Assembly (NCBI RefSeq): GCF_042676085.1
Contig: NZ_JBHTKH010000009.1
Location: 102,605-166,604, forward strand
Reading direction: 5' to 3'
Length of the DNA stretch: 64,000 nt
From: Terrabacter terrigena
GTDB lineage: Bacteria > Actinomycetota > Actinomycetes > Actinomycetales > Dermatophilaceae
A program made the translations under genes and the position numbers. Positions 1 to 10,871 of the stretch are shown here, piece after piece. Each line of letters starts with the position of its first letter. Position 1 is the first letter of the stretch. The notes under the pieces were generated by a model. That model saw nothing but the letters and a program-made list of their open reading frames with translations, did no database searches and had not been told where the DNA came from.

Positions 1-1857
1 CCGGGCGTCCGGACCGATCTCGAACGAGACGGCGTCGCCGTTCCACCACTGGGCGGCCGCGCCCTCGGCCGTGGTGACGACCGGGTCGGTGACGACGGCG
101 TGGAGGTAGAGGGCCTCGCCGTCCCAGAGGGCCTGCCAGGTGCCGGTGAGTCCGGCCCTCCGGTTCGCGGCGCCGAAGACCGCGGCGTCGACGTCGTGCT
201 CGGGCACCGACCGCCAGTCGTCGAACGAGCCGTCGACCGTCGGCGCGATCGGCGCGCACCCGATGACGAGGTCGGTCGTTCCGGGCGTGGCCGCACTGGA
301 CCCGCACGCCGCGGACACCAGCGGGTCGGCCTTCTGGAGCAGCGTCGGCAGGACGCGCCAGGCGAGCCAGCAGCCCACGAGCACGACCACGAGGACGGTC
401 GCCCTCACCCACGTCCCGATCGGCCGCTTGCGTCGCTGCCGGTCCTGCCGTCCGGAGGTGGGCGAGGGCCCGGGCCCTGTCTCGACGGGCCTCGTGCGAG
501 GACGGGTCTCGGGCACCGCCGCGACCGTCTCGGGGACGGCCGCGACCGTCTCGGGCCGGGTCGCGGGCTCCGGCTGCACGGCCGGCCGCACGCGCTCGAG
601 CAGCTGCGTGACGTCCAGGTAGTCGGGCCGCTGGCTGGCGATCTGCTCGAGCATCGGCAGTGCCGTCGCCGGGGCGTCGGCCTTGATCGCTCCCCGCGCC
701 GCGTCGTAGAGGGACTCGAGCCGGCTCTCGGGGCAGTCGTCGGCCGCGGCCGCGCCGGCCGTGAAGCTGAACGGCTGTTCGGCCCCCGACCGCAGCAGCA
801 CGGCCGTGCCCCACTCCGACGCCTCGTCCGAGACGGCCATCGCCTTGCGCACCTCGCACATCGCGGCGTCGATGCCGAGGCCGCGGGTGAGGAACCAGTA
901 GAACTCGTGGCTGAACACGAGGGCCGCACGGTCGGAGATCTCGGTCTGCATGGCGACTACCGCCGGCAGGCCCTGCCTCGCGAGGGCCTGTCCCACTCCC
1001 GAGAAGGCGTCCCGCCCGGACGTCCGGGCACCCTCGCACGCGTTGAGCACGGCCAGCTGCATCGTCCGTGCGTCGTGCAGCAGCGTGCCGAGGCGGGATC
1101 CCGAGACCCGGTGGGCCGTGCCGTCCTCGCGCTCCAGCACGAGCACGCCCTCCTGGGCCTGCTGGTCGAAGCCGCCGTGCCCGATGAAGTGGAAGACGTG
1201 GTAGTCGTCGAGCAGGGCACGCTGCAGCCCGGTGAGGGTCGCGTCGTCGAGCACCGTGATGGTGAGCCGGCCGCTGGCCAGCAGGTCGCCCGTCGTGGCC
1301 CTCAACAGCTGCTCCTCGCGGTCGACGGCGAGCTGGGGCAGGTCGCTCGGGCTCGAGACCATGACGAGCACCCGCAGCGGAGCGTCGACGGTGACCACCG
1401 GGGGACGCTCCAGCGAGTCGATGAGCCGGACCACCGGAGTCTCCTGCGACAGGGTGAGGAAGCGGCCCAGCCTGGAGTCGTAGAGGTACTCCCACGGCAC
1501 CGGGTCGAGGTCGGGCACCGCGTCGAGGCGCAGCCGCAGCCGGAGGTCCCGGCCCTGGTCGCCCGCCGCAGCCAGGCTGTCGCGGAACGCCCGCCCGACG
1601 TCGCCGCCGAGCAGGGCGTCGCCGAGCCGTCGGCCGTACTCCTTGACGTCGACGACGCGCGCCTCCGCCGGGACGAGCCGGCGCGAGACGACGCGGGGCG
1701 GCCCGACCGCGACCATGAACTGCGCGAGGTCGGTGGCGGTGAAGGGGAGGGTGAACGGTGCCGACGCCTCGCCGGCCGGCGAGGCCAGGACGCGAGCGGC
1801 ATACCCCTGGCCCTCACGCGTGACGGCGACGTCGAAGTCGAGATACTCGCGACCCAT
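1..1857 (-). CDS. CHAT-domain protease with a single membrane segment and an extracytoplasmic CBM9-like domain (3' end outside window)
   Basis: The first 619 codons lie in the window and no stop is reached, so the C-terminus is missing. The start is ATG at 1857. A caspase-like CHAT domain spans about residues 150-400. The His motif FHFIGHG places the catalytic His near 227, and LNACEGAR places the catalytic Cys near 274. A Thr/Pro/Val-rich linker and a basic stretch (RKRPIG) lead to one hydrophobic helix at about 483-505. From about residue 538 the chain reads like a CBM9/DOMON-type carbohydrate-binding domain (VDGSFDDW, LYLHAVVTDP, WWNGDAVSFEIG). The predicted topology is CHAT in the cytosol and CBM9 outside. 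CHAT proteins often act as effectors in prokaryotic signalling or defence. The substrate is unknown. The gene is divergent from the guanidine riboswitch and SMR pair. Confidence 0.88.
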   Translation of the reverse strand, partial: MGREYLDFDVAVTREGQGYAARVLASPAGEASAPFTLPFTATDLAQFMVAVGPPRVVSRRLVPAEARVVDVKEYGRRLGDALLGGDVGRAFRDSLAAAGDQGRDLRLRLRLDAVPDLDPVPWEYLYDSRLGRFLTLSQETPVVRLIDSLERPPVVTVDAPLRVLVMVSSPSDLPQLAVDREEQLLRATTGDLLASGRLTITVLDDATLTGLQRALLDDYHVFHFIGHGGFDQQAQEGVLVLEREDGTAHRVSGSRLGTLLHDARTMQLAVLNACEGARTSGRDAFSGVGQALARQGLPAVVAMQTEISDRAALVFSHEFYWFLTRGLGIDAAMCEVRKAMAVSDEASEWGTAVLLRSGAEQPFSFTAGAAAADDCPESRLESLYDAARGAIKADAPATALPMLEQIASQRPDYLDVTQLLERVRPAVQPEPATRPETVAAVPETVAAVPETRPRTRPVETGPGPSPTSGRQDRQRRKRPIGTWVRATVLVVVLVGCWLAWRVLPTLLQKADPLVSAACGSSAATPGTTDLVIGCAPIAPTVDGSFDDWRSVPEHDVDAAVFGAANRRAGLTGTWQALWDGEALYLHAVVTDPVVTTAEGAAAQWWNGDAVSFEIGPDAR

Positions 1858-1981
1858 GGCGATCCTCTGTCCGCAGGAACGCGCTTGCAGGAGACAGTAC
1901 GCCGGGCGCACCTGCCTGATACGTCGTTTCGACCCGAACGCCACGTCTCGGTAGAATCGTGGCGAGCGCGCGAGCCGCGTT

Positions 1982-2022
1982 CGCGGACGAGGGAGCCGTA
2001 CCCGCCCAGCGACAAGACGGCC
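1982..2022 (+). promoter_or_regulatory. Guanidine-III (ykkC-III) riboswitch
   Basis: The sequence has the order GCGGACGAG, GCCGTACCCGC and GACAAGACGGC that defines the compact guanidine-III pseudoknot class. P1 pairs GCGG with CCGC, and the second helix pairs GCCGT with ACGGC. The invariant ACGAG and ACAAG elements are present. It ends 13 bases before the first SMR start codon, so guanidine binding would most simply control access to the ribosome binding site. The placement before two small SMR exporters is the classic context for this class. Confidence 0.9.
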
Positions 2023-2035
2023 AGATCGGAATGCC

Positions 2036-2350
2036 ATGCTCTGGCTCGTCCTCATCCTCGCCGGCGCGCTCGAGGCTGTCTGGGCCACCGCGCTCGCCGC
2101 CTCCGACGGCTTCCGTCGTCGCCGACCGACGCTGTTGTTCGCCGTCTCCCTCGTGCTGAGCATGCTCGGCCTCGCGTGGGCCATGACGGGCCTTCCCACC
2201 GGCACCGCGTATGCCGTGTGGGTCGGGATCGGCGCCGTCGGCACCGTGCTGCTCGCGGTCGCCCGGCGCGAGGAGCGCCTCGACGCCCCTCGCGCCGCGC
2301 TGCTCGTCGTCCTCGTCGGCTGCGTCGCCGGTCTCAAGGCGGTGGCGTGA
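2036..2350 (+). CDS. SMR-family guanidinium exporter, first subunit
   Basis: A 104-residue protein with four hydrophobic helices. It has the SMR signature with the essential membrane glutamate at position 13 (GALEAVWATAL), equivalent to EmrE Glu14, and the GTAYAVWVGIGAVG motif in helix 3. In Gdx-type SMRs this glutamate binds guanidinium in exchange for protons. The guanidine-III riboswitch just upstream supports a guanidinium-export role rather than broad drug efflux. Its stop codon overlaps the start of the second SMR gene by one base (TGATG). A recognisable Shine-Dalgarno is weak, which fits translational control by the riboswitch. Confidence 0.93.
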   Translation: MLWLVLILAGALEAVWATALAASDGFRRRRPTLLFAVSLVLSMLGLAWAMTGLPTGTAYAVWVGIGAVGTVLLAVARREERLDAPRAALLVVLVGCVAGLKAVA

Positions 2351-2700
2351 TGCCGTGGGTCGTCCTGCTCGCGAGCGCCGTGCTCGAGGCCGTCTGGGCC
2401 TCGGCCCTGGGAGCGTCCGACGGGCTCTCCCGTCCGGTTCCCACCGCCCTGTTCCTGGTCGCCGGCGCGCTCAGCATGGTCGGGCTCGCGCGCGCGGTGC
2501 GCACCATCCCCATCGGCACCGCGTATGCCGTCTGGACCGGCGTGGGTGCCGCTCTGACGGTCACGGTGGCCATGGCCACCGGCGACGAGGCGTTCTCGCT
2601 CGTCAGGGTGCTGCTGCTGACCGGGATCGTCGGAGCCGTCATCGGGCTCAAGCTCGTCGGCCACGAGCGGCCGGCCCGGTCTGGGTCACCGAACGGTTGA
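2350..2700 (+). CDS. SMR-family guanidinium exporter, second subunit
   Basis: A 116-residue, four-helix SMR protein. The conserved glutamate is at residue 13 (AVLEAVWASAL) and GTAYAVWTGVGAAL is in helix 3. It starts inside the stop codon of the preceding SMR gene, so the two are translationally coupled. It shares most signature positions with its partner but has a longer C-terminal tail. Paired SMR genes such as ykkC/ykkD usually make heteromers with opposite membrane orientation, and I infer the same here. The riboswitch at 1982-2022 should control both genes. Confidence 0.92.
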   Translation: MPWVVLLASAVLEAVWASALGASDGLSRPVPTALFLVAGALSMVGLARAVRTIPIGTAYAVWTGVGAALTVTVAMATGDEAFSLVRVLLLTGIVGAVIGLKLVGHERPARSGSPNG

Positions 2701-2852
2701 GCGGTCGGCCGCCGGTCGCTGCGCGGCTCGGCGCGGGCGGACCCCGGAGTGCACCCTTTTGAGACGTTCCGTGGTGCGATGTCGGGGGGCCCGGTGATGA
2801 TGGTCGCGTTGCCCGCGACAGTCGGTCCGGGCACGACACGAAGGGACTTCAC

Positions 2853-4091
2853 GTGCGCAGGACCACGACATGGTCGATCGCTCTCGTCACGTCGCTGGCC
2901 ATCTCGGGGGCCACAGGAGCAACGGCCGCCTCGGCGGCCACCACGACGCCCGTTGTTGCGGGCGCGCCCGCGGCAACGGCCGGCGCGAACGGCTACACCT
3001 ACGACATCGCCACCGGCACGACGAACGACCCGGGGTCAGCGAGCCTGATCGCGCGGCTCCGGGCGAACCTCCCGGCCGACTGGAAGGCGCGGCAGGCCGC
3101 TGCCCTCGGCCGCTTCGGCATCGAACGGTCTGCGGCGCAGGAGGCGCTCGAGCGGGTCATCGACCCGACGCAGCTCCAGTGCGCGCCGACCCGGCTCGAC
3201 GCGTACGTCGCCGGCGTGCTGGGCGACATCGACCCGGGGAGCCTGGCCGTGCTCGCGAGCGTGGGTGCGTTCGACTTCCCGACCTACGACGCCATCCTCT
3301 TCGGTGAGCCAGGCGACCCGCGCTACGCCCTCCCCAAGGCGTACGACAACGAGCTGTCCCACTCGTTCCGCGCAGCCCAGAAGTTCTGGGACACCGACGG
3401 CTCCGACATCCAGCTCATGGCGATGCACGGCGACGTCATGACCGACCAGCCCCGGCTCGCCCGCCTCCTCGAGACCCTCTTCGGCCTGCCGCAGGCGAAC
3501 GCCGCCGAGATCGCCGCGATCCTGGTCCAGGTCGTCGCCGCCGACCCCGCGCTCAAGGGCGGCCAGAGCCCCCTCTTCACGCTCAACGCCTTCGCCTTCA
3601 CCGCCGCGGGAGAGCCCGACCCGGTCCTCTCCGCGATCCCCGACAAGCTCGTCTTCGGCGACGGCATGCTCGATGCCCTGCAGGCGGTCGGTGTCGGTGA
3701 CGTCGGCCCCCGCGCGGTCCTCGGGCACGAGTACGCGCACCACGTGCAGTACGACGCCAACCTCGCCGCGTCGCCTCTGACCGGAGCGGAGGCGACCCGC
3801 CGCACCGAGCTGATGGCTGACGCGTTCGGCACGTACTTCGTGACGCACAAGCGCGGCCTCGCCCTCAACGCCGCCCGTGTGCTCGAGGCGGAGCAGTCGT
3901 TCTACCAGGTCGGCGACTGCAACTTCGCGAGCCAGAACCACCACGGCACCCCGAACCAGCGCCTGCGGGCGTCCACGTGGGGCTGGTCGGTCGCCAAGGC
4001 TGCCCAGAAGCAGGGCCAGGTCCTGCCGTCCCTGACCCTCGACGCACAGTTCGAGGCGAAGCTGCCCGAGCTCGTCGCGCCCGACGCCTGA
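2853..4091 (+). CDS. Secreted zinc metallopeptidase
   Basis: 412 residues beginning at a GTG with AAGGGA upstream. A Sec-type signal peptide covers about residues 1-30 (basic MRRTTT, hydrophobic core, ASA-type cleavage region). The zinc motif HEYAH lies at 292-296, followed by ELMADAFGTYF with Glu319 and Asp323. This is the HExxH plus downstream E..AD arrangement of gluzincin-like neutral zinc peptidases. The middle region is alpha-helical and has no family I recognise. The substrate is not predictable. The gene stands alone and is followed by a strong hairpin terminator. Confidence 0.8.
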   Translation: MRRTTTWSIALVTSLAISGATGATAASAATTTPVVAGAPAATAGANGYTYDIATGTTNDPGSASLIARLRANLPADWKARQAAALGRFGIERSAAQEALERVIDPTQLQCAPTRLDAYVAGVLGDIDPGSLAVLASVGAFDFPTYDAILFGEPGDPRYALPKAYDNELSHSFRAAQKFWDTDGSDIQLMAMHGDVMTDQPRLARLLETLFGLPQANAAEIAAILVQVVAADPALKGGQSPLFTLNAFAFTAAGEPDPVLSAIPDKLVFGDGMLDALQAVGVGDVGPRAVLGHEYAHHVQYDANLAASPLTGAEATRRTELMADAFGTYFVTHKRGLALNAARVLEAEQSFYQVGDCNFASQNHHGTPNQRLRASTWGWSVAKAAQKQGQVLPSLTLDAQFEAKLPELVAPDA

Positions 4092-4144
4092 GCGGTCCCC
4101 GGACAGCCGGGCGCGCCATCGCGTCCGGCCCGACACGGTGACGA

Positions 4145-4177
4145 CGAGTGCCCTGCCGCTGGTCGGCAGGGCACTCG
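4145..4177 (+). terminator. Hairpin terminator after the metallopeptidase
   Basis: A perfect 13-bp stem (arms 4145-4157 and 4165-4177) with a 7-base loop, rich in GC and lacking a T tract, as is usual for high-GC actinobacteria. It lies between the peptidase stop and the next start. Confidence 0.75.
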
Positions 4178-4209
4178 CAGCACCGCCCGGGCCGCACTAG
4201 GGTCGCCGC

Positions 4210-4821
4210 ATGGGTTCGTGGTGGCTCGAGGTCATCGGCTGGATCGGGTCGGCGGTGCTCGTCTGGTCGCTGCTGCAGACGCAGCTGCGCCGGCTGCGCC
4301 TCGTCAACCTGGTCGGCTGCGTCGTCCTGATCGTCTACAACGCCGCCAACCACGTCTGGCCCATGGTGGGACTCAACGTCGTCCTCGCGGCGATCAACGT
4401 CTTCTACCTCGTCCGGATGTCGCGCGAGAAGCACGACGCCCGCGTCTACGAGGTCCTCCAGGTCGCCGGTGACGACACCTACCTGCGGCACGTGCTGCGG
4501 GTCCACGAGGCAGACGTCCGCCACTACAACCCGGACTTCGTCTACGACCCGTTCTCCGGCGACGTCTGCTACCTCGTGCTGAAGGATGACGAGACGGTCG
4601 GTGTCGTCATCGGCCGTGACGCCGGTGGCGGCACGGCCCAGCTGCTCCTCGACTGGGTGACGCCTCGTCACCGCGACCTCTCGCCGGGCGAGTTCATCCT
4701 CGGCAAGGACGGACTGCTGCGCCGGCGGGGATACCGCCGGTTCCTGCCACCACCGGGCATGGTCGAGCCCTACTACGCCGGCCTCGGGCTGCGCCGTGAC
4801 GGCGACGCGTACGTGCTCTGA
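4210..4821 (+). CDS. YgjV-family membrane protein with a soluble C-terminal domain
   Basis: 203 residues. The N-terminal 75 or so contain three hydrophobic helices and resemble the YgjV inner-membrane family (IGWIGSAVLVWSLLQTQ; LVNLVGCVVLIVYN; GLNVVLAAINVFYLVRM). Residues 80-203 are soluble and look like an acyltransferase-like fold, a fusion also seen in other actinobacterial YgjV proteins. Catalysis is not demonstrated. A TAGGGT -10 element at 4198-4203 ends six bases before the ATG, so the mRNA is probably leaderless. Confidence 0.72.
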   Translation: MGSWWLEVIGWIGSAVLVWSLLQTQLRRLRLVNLVGCVVLIVYNAANHVWPMVGLNVVLAAINVFYLVRMSREKHDARVYEVLQVAGDDTYLRHVLRVHEADVRHYNPDFVYDPFSGDVCYLVLKDDETVGVVIGRDAGGGTAQLLLDWVTPRHRDLSPGEFILGKDGLLRRRGYRRFLPPPGMVEPYYAGLGLRRDGDAYVL

Positions 4822-4867
4822 CGCTTCTGCCTGTCGCGCAGGGAGATCGGCCTCTGAGGGGAGCGCG

Positions 4868-5242
4868 TCAGAGGACGCGCTGGCACTTGCTCATGAAGCG
4901 GTCCGGGTCGACGACCGCGCGGTGGATCTCACCCTTGGCGAGCTCCTCGCCCTCGGGGTCGGTGACGGTGACGTGGCAGACGAGGCGGCGACCGTCGTTG
5001 ATCGGCTCGGCGCAGTGCACCGTCACCTCGGAGCCGACCGGGCTGCCCTTGACGTGCTCGATCTTCACCATCGTGCCGACCGTCGTGTGGTCGTCGTCGA
5101 TGTTCTGCTTGCAGACCTGGAAGGCGGCGTTCTCGCACCACGTGATGAGGCGGGGGGTGGCGAGGACGTCGAGGTCACCGCTGCCGACCTGGGCTGAGGT
5201 GTCGTCGGCGGTGACGGTGTGCTGGAACTTGCGCATGGGCAT
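4868..5242 (-). CDS. FlK-like hotdog thioesterase
   Basis: 124 residues (start ATG 5242; a second ATG at 5236 would remove two residues). The fold pattern and motifs match the fluoroacetyl-CoA thioesterase (FlK) group: ATPRLITWCENAAF with the acidic residue, TTVGTMVKIEH supplying Thr and His, and a closing ERAV-like GEIHRAVVD. Members hydrolyse short or aryl acyl-CoA esters; most are not fluoroacetate enzymes. No fluorometabolite genes are nearby, so a general acyl-CoA salvage role is likelier. It is divergent from yhhN across a G-rich repeat. Confidence 0.75.
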   Translation of the reverse strand: MPMRKFQHTVTADDTSAQVGSGDLDVLATPRLITWCENAAFQVCKQNIDDDHTTVGTMVKIEHVKGSPVGSEVTVHCAEPINDGRRLVCHVTVTDPEGEELAKGEIHRAVVDPDRFMSKCQRVL

Positions 5243-5304
5243 TGGACGAGTCTGGCAGAGAACCGGTCGTCTGCCGATTCGTCTCGACAGGTGACTCGAC
5301 CGCC

Positions 5305-5360
5305 GGCTGGGCGGCCGGGTGGGCGGCTGGGTGGGCGGCTGGGTGGGCGGCTGGGCGGCC
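5305..5360 (+). repeat. 12-bp tandem repeat with G-quadruplex potential
   Basis: Three exact copies of GGGTGGGCGGCT (5317-5328, 5329-5340, 5341-5352), flanked on each side by partial copies (CTGGGCGGC). The plus strand has more than four GGG runs with short loops. It sits between the divergent thioesterase and YhhN genes. Confidence 0.85.
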
Positions 5361-5412
5361 CGTGCCGCGGGTTCGGGCGGCGAAAGCACGCCGAGGCTGG
5401 GAGCGTTGCCCC

Positions 5413-6060
5413 GTGACCACCCACCTGTGGGTTCTCAGCGTGGCGCTCGCCGTGACGGCAGCGATCAACTGGAGCTCGGTGCGGCGCGCCGACCAGCTCC
5501 TCGAGCGCGTCACCAAGCCCCTCGTCGTCGTGCTCCTCATGGGCGTCGCCTGGTCGCTGTACGGGGAGGGGCGGGTTCCGGGGTCGCCGGGGCTCCTGCC
5601 CGTGCTCGTCGCACTCGTCCTCTGCCTCGTCGGCGACGTCGCGCTGCTCGACTCGACCGAGACCCGCTTCCTCGTAGGGCTCGGAGCCTTCCTGCTCGCC
5701 CACGTGGCTTACATCTGGGCGATCCTCGGCACGACCCCGGCCGACGGGTTCGCGTGGCTGCTGCTCCTGGCCGCTCCCGCGGTGGTCCTGCTGCACGCAA
5801 AGCTCGGGCGGGACATCGTGCGCCACTCCGGCGCACAGAAGGTGCCGGTGCTCGTCTACCAGCTCGTCCTCAGTGCGCTGCTCCTCGTCGCAGCCTCCCG
5901 AGGTGACTGGCTGCTGCTGCTCGGCTGCGCCGTCTTCGTCACCTCGGACGCCGTGCTGGGGCACGACCGCTTCGTGCAGGCCCGGGGCTGGGCGCCGCTG
6001 ACGGTGATCGTCAGCTACCACGTGGCGCAGGCCCTCATCGTCGTCGCGCTCTTCCGCTGA
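5413..6060 (+). CDS. YhhN/TMEM86-family membrane protein (lysoplasmalogenase-like)
   Basis: 215 residues starting at GTG 5413. It has seven or eight hydrophobic segments and the conserved family features LCLVGDVALL, LAHVAYIWAI and VTSDAVLGHDRF. YhhN-family proteins include the mammalian lysoplasmalogenase TMEM86B, and the aspartates in the GDV and SDAVL motifs are the presumed catalytic residues. In actinobacteria the substrate is unproven. An in-frame reading upstream crosses the G-rich repeat and is not expected to be translated. Confidence 0.75.
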   Translation: MTTHLWVLSVALAVTAAINWSSVRRADQLLERVTKPLVVVLLMGVAWSLYGEGRVPGSPGLLPVLVALVLCLVGDVALLDSTETRFLVGLGAFLLAHVAYIWAILGTTPADGFAWLLLLAAPAVVLLHAKLGRDIVRHSGAQKVPVLVYQLVLSALLLVAASRGDWLLLLGCAVFVTSDAVLGHDRFVQARGWAPLTVIVSYHVAQALIVVALFR

Positions 6061-6152
6061 CGCCGACCCGCGAGAGGGCCCCGACGTGGTGGCGTCGAGG
6101 GGCGCCCAAACCTCCACGCGGGCCCGCCGCGGGCTGCGCTAACCTTGGGCGC

Positions 6153-6188
6153 ATGGCTGGCCTGCTGCTCCTTCCGCAGCCGCGTTGA
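6153..6188 (+). CDS. Leucine-rich leader peptide for leuS attenuation
   Basis: An 11-codon reading frame, MAGLLLLPQPR, with four consecutive leucine codons (CTG CTG CTC CTT, 6162-6173). A TAACCT -10 element at 6140-6145 lies seven bases before the ATG, so the transcript likely starts at or next to this codon. The stop codon at 6186-6188 falls in the 5' arm of a large stem, and an intrinsic terminator follows. The arrangement is that of a ribosome-mediated attenuator sensing charged tRNA-Leu. Confidence 0.82.
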   Translation: MAGLLLLPQPR

Positions 6189-6248
6189 CGAAGGTCGGGA
6201 CTCCCGACATCAACGCGGCTTCCCCTCCTGTGCGAGGGGTTTTCTTTT
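6178..6248 (+). promoter_or_regulatory. leuS attenuator: pause stem plus intrinsic terminator
   Basis: The outer stem is perfect over 11 bp (6178-6188 with 6210-6220) and encloses an inner 6-bp stem (6194-6199 with 6203-6208). Immediately downstream is a terminator: CCCCTC (6222-6227), a six-base loop, GAGGGG (6234-6239), then TTTTCTTTT (6240-6248). A T tract is rare in this genome. A ribosome stalled on the Leu codons would cover the 5' arm of the first stem. I did not identify a clear antiterminator pairing. Confidence 0.8.
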
Positions 6249-6277
6249 GCCCGACGAGCAGCGACGAGAGAGACGAC

Positions 6278-9217
<2,940 letters not shown>

Positions 9218-9226
9218 GCGAGACCC

Positions 9227-9270
9227 CGATCGAGAGAGCACTCCGTCGTGACGGAGTGCTCTCTCGATCG
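9227..9270 (+). terminator. Terminator after leuS
   Basis: A perfect 21-bp inverted repeat (arms 9227-9247 and 9250-9270) with a minimal loop, starting ten bases after the leuS stop. It separates leuS from degV. Confidence 0.85.
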
Positions 9271-9360
9271 CTGTCAGGCACGCGTAGGCTCCCGCATACG
9301 CGTGTGCCGCGCCGCTAGGTTGAGACCAGCCACCGGGCCGACCTGCGGAAGGAGCGCGAC

Positions 9361-10260
9361 GTGACCACGCGGATCGTCACCGACTCGACGGCATACCTGC
9401 CGGCCGAGGTCATCGAGCGTCACGACATCGAGGTCGTGCCCCTGCACGTCGTCGTCGGCGGTCGCGACCACGTCGAGGGCCGCGACATCACGGCGCAGCA
9501 GGTCGCCGCGGCGCTGCGCGACTACACCATCGTCACGACCTCCAGGCCGACACCCCAGGTGTTCGCCGACACCTACCAGCGCCTCGCCCACGCCGGGGCG
9601 ACCGCCATCGTCTCGGTCCACCTGTCCTCGCAGATGTCGGGCACGGTCGAGGCCGCGCGGCTCGCCGCGGCCGAGGCGCCCGTGCCCGTCGAGGTGGTCG
9701 ACAGCGAGACGATCGGCATGGCGATGGGGTTCGCCGTCGTCGCGGCAGCGGAGTCGGCGGCCGGGGGAGCCGACGTGTCAAGCGTTCTCGAGGTCATCCG
9801 CGCCCGTCTCGAGCCGTCCGGGGTGCTCTTCTACGTCGACACGCTCGAGCACCTGCGGCGGGGTGGGCGCATCGGTGCGGCATCGGCCCTGCTCGGGTCG
9901 GCGCTCGCGATCAAGCCGATCCTCGCCGTCCGCGGCGGCCGCATCGTCCCGGTGGAGAAGGTCCGCACGTCGTCACGTGCCGTCGCCCGCATCGAGGCAA
10001 TGGTCGTCGAGCACGTCGCGAAGGGCGGCACCGTCGCCGACGTGGCGGTGCACCACCTCGACGCCGCGGCCCGCGCCGACCAGATCGCCGCCGAGCTGCG
10101 CGAGATGGTGCCCGGCTCCCCGAAGGTCGTCGTCGTCGAGCTCGGTGCGGTCGTCGGCGCCCACGTCGGCCCCGGAACCGTGGCCATCGCCGTGTCCCCG
10201 CGTCCGGGCGAGAGCCTGCCCGAGTCGGCCCCGGCTGCTGACGGGCCCGCCGGGTCGTGA
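9361..10260 (+). CDS. DegV-family fatty-acid-binding protein
   Basis: 299 residues from GTG 9361 with GGAAGGAG upstream. DegV hallmarks are TRIVTDSTAYLP at the N-terminus, SVHLSSQMSGT (fatty-acid carboxylate site), VVDSETIGMAMG and TLEHLRRGGRIG. DegV/FakB-type proteins carry a fatty acid for phosphorylation or transfer. The next gene, plsY, overlaps by four bases and acylates glycerol-3-phosphate. The pairing suggests a role in feeding acyl groups to phospholipid synthesis, although no FakA kinase is visible here. Confidence 0.92.
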   Translation: MTTRIVTDSTAYLPAEVIERHDIEVVPLHVVVGGRDHVEGRDITAQQVAAALRDYTIVTTSRPTPQVFADTYQRLAHAGATAIVSVHLSSQMSGTVEAARLAAAEAPVPVEVVDSETIGMAMGFAVVAAAESAAGGADVSSVLEVIRARLEPSGVLFYVDTLEHLRRGGRIGAASALLGSALAIKPILAVRGGRIVPVEKVRTSSRAVARIEAMVVEHVAKGGTVADVAVHHLDAAARADQIAAELREMVPGSPKVVVVELGAVVGAHVGPGTVAIAVSPRPGESLPESAPAADGPAGS

Positions 10261-10871
10261 GCGCCGGCACCGTGCTCGCCTGGGCGGCAGTCGTCGTCGC
10301 GGCCTTTCTCGTCGGCTCGCTCAACCCCGCGACGATGATCGCCAGGCTGCTCGGCAAGGACCTCGCCTCGTCCGGGTCCGGCAACCCCGGGGCCACGAAC
10401 GCCGCGCGGGTGCTCGGCCGCAAGTGGGGCGTCGTCGTCGGCGTGCTCGACGTGCTCAAGGGCCTGGTGCCGGCGTTCGTGGCCGGCCACTGGTTCGGCG
10501 GGGCGCACGCGGCCTACGCCGCGGGCATCGCCGCCGTGCTCGGCCACATCTGGTCGCCCTACCTCCGGGGCCGCGGCGGCAAGGGGGTCGCGACGACACT
10601 GGGCGCGCTGCTCGGCGTGCACCCGTGGGTGGCGCTGGTGGTGGTCGTCGTCTTCGCGGTCGGCGTCGCCCTGACGCGATGGGTCGCGGCCGGGTCGATC
10701 TTCGGGTCGCTGGCGATGCTCGTGGTGGCAGTCCTCATCTGGACCGGTCATGCACCGGGTGACGTCTGGACCGGCCTGTGGCTCATGGCGATCGGACTGC
10801 TCGTGCTGGCGCGGCACAAGAACAACGTCGTCGGCTGGTGGCGCCAGCGTCACCTCACCGACGAGACCTGA
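10257..10871 (+). CDS. plsY: Acyl-phosphate:glycerol-3-phosphate acyltransferase PlsY
   Basis: 204 residues, with about five membrane helices. It makes lysophosphatidic acid from acyl-phosphate and glycerol-3-phosphate. The three PlsY motifs are visible: GSGNPGATNAARVLG, then GHIWSPYLRGRGGKGVATTLG, and RHKNNVVGWWR near the C-terminus. The GTG start overlaps the degV stop (GTGA). The 3' end overlaps the convergent TPR gene by 17 bases. Confidence 0.95.
   Translation: MSAGTVLAWAAVVVAAFLVGSLNPATMIARLLGKDLASSGSGNPGATNAARVLGRKWGVVVGVLDVLKGLVPAFVAGHWFGGAHAAYAAGIAAVLGHIWSPYLRGRGGKGVATTLGALLGVHPWVALVVVVVFAVGVALTRWVAAGSIFGSLAMLVVAVLIWTGHAPGDVWTGLWLMAIGLLVLARHKNNVVGWWRQRHLTDET

Noticed and set aside
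100..2700. 866-codon plus-strand open frame across the CHAT gene region
   Set aside because: It is the antisense of the CHAT gene and only its last 116 codons encode a real protein (the second SMR). The rest is low-complexity Arg/Gly-rich shadow sequence.
5242..5412. N-terminal extension of YhhN from 5242
   Set aside because: It would translate the G-rich repeat into a Gly/Trp/Ala stretch unlike the family; GTG 5413 fits the first membrane helix.
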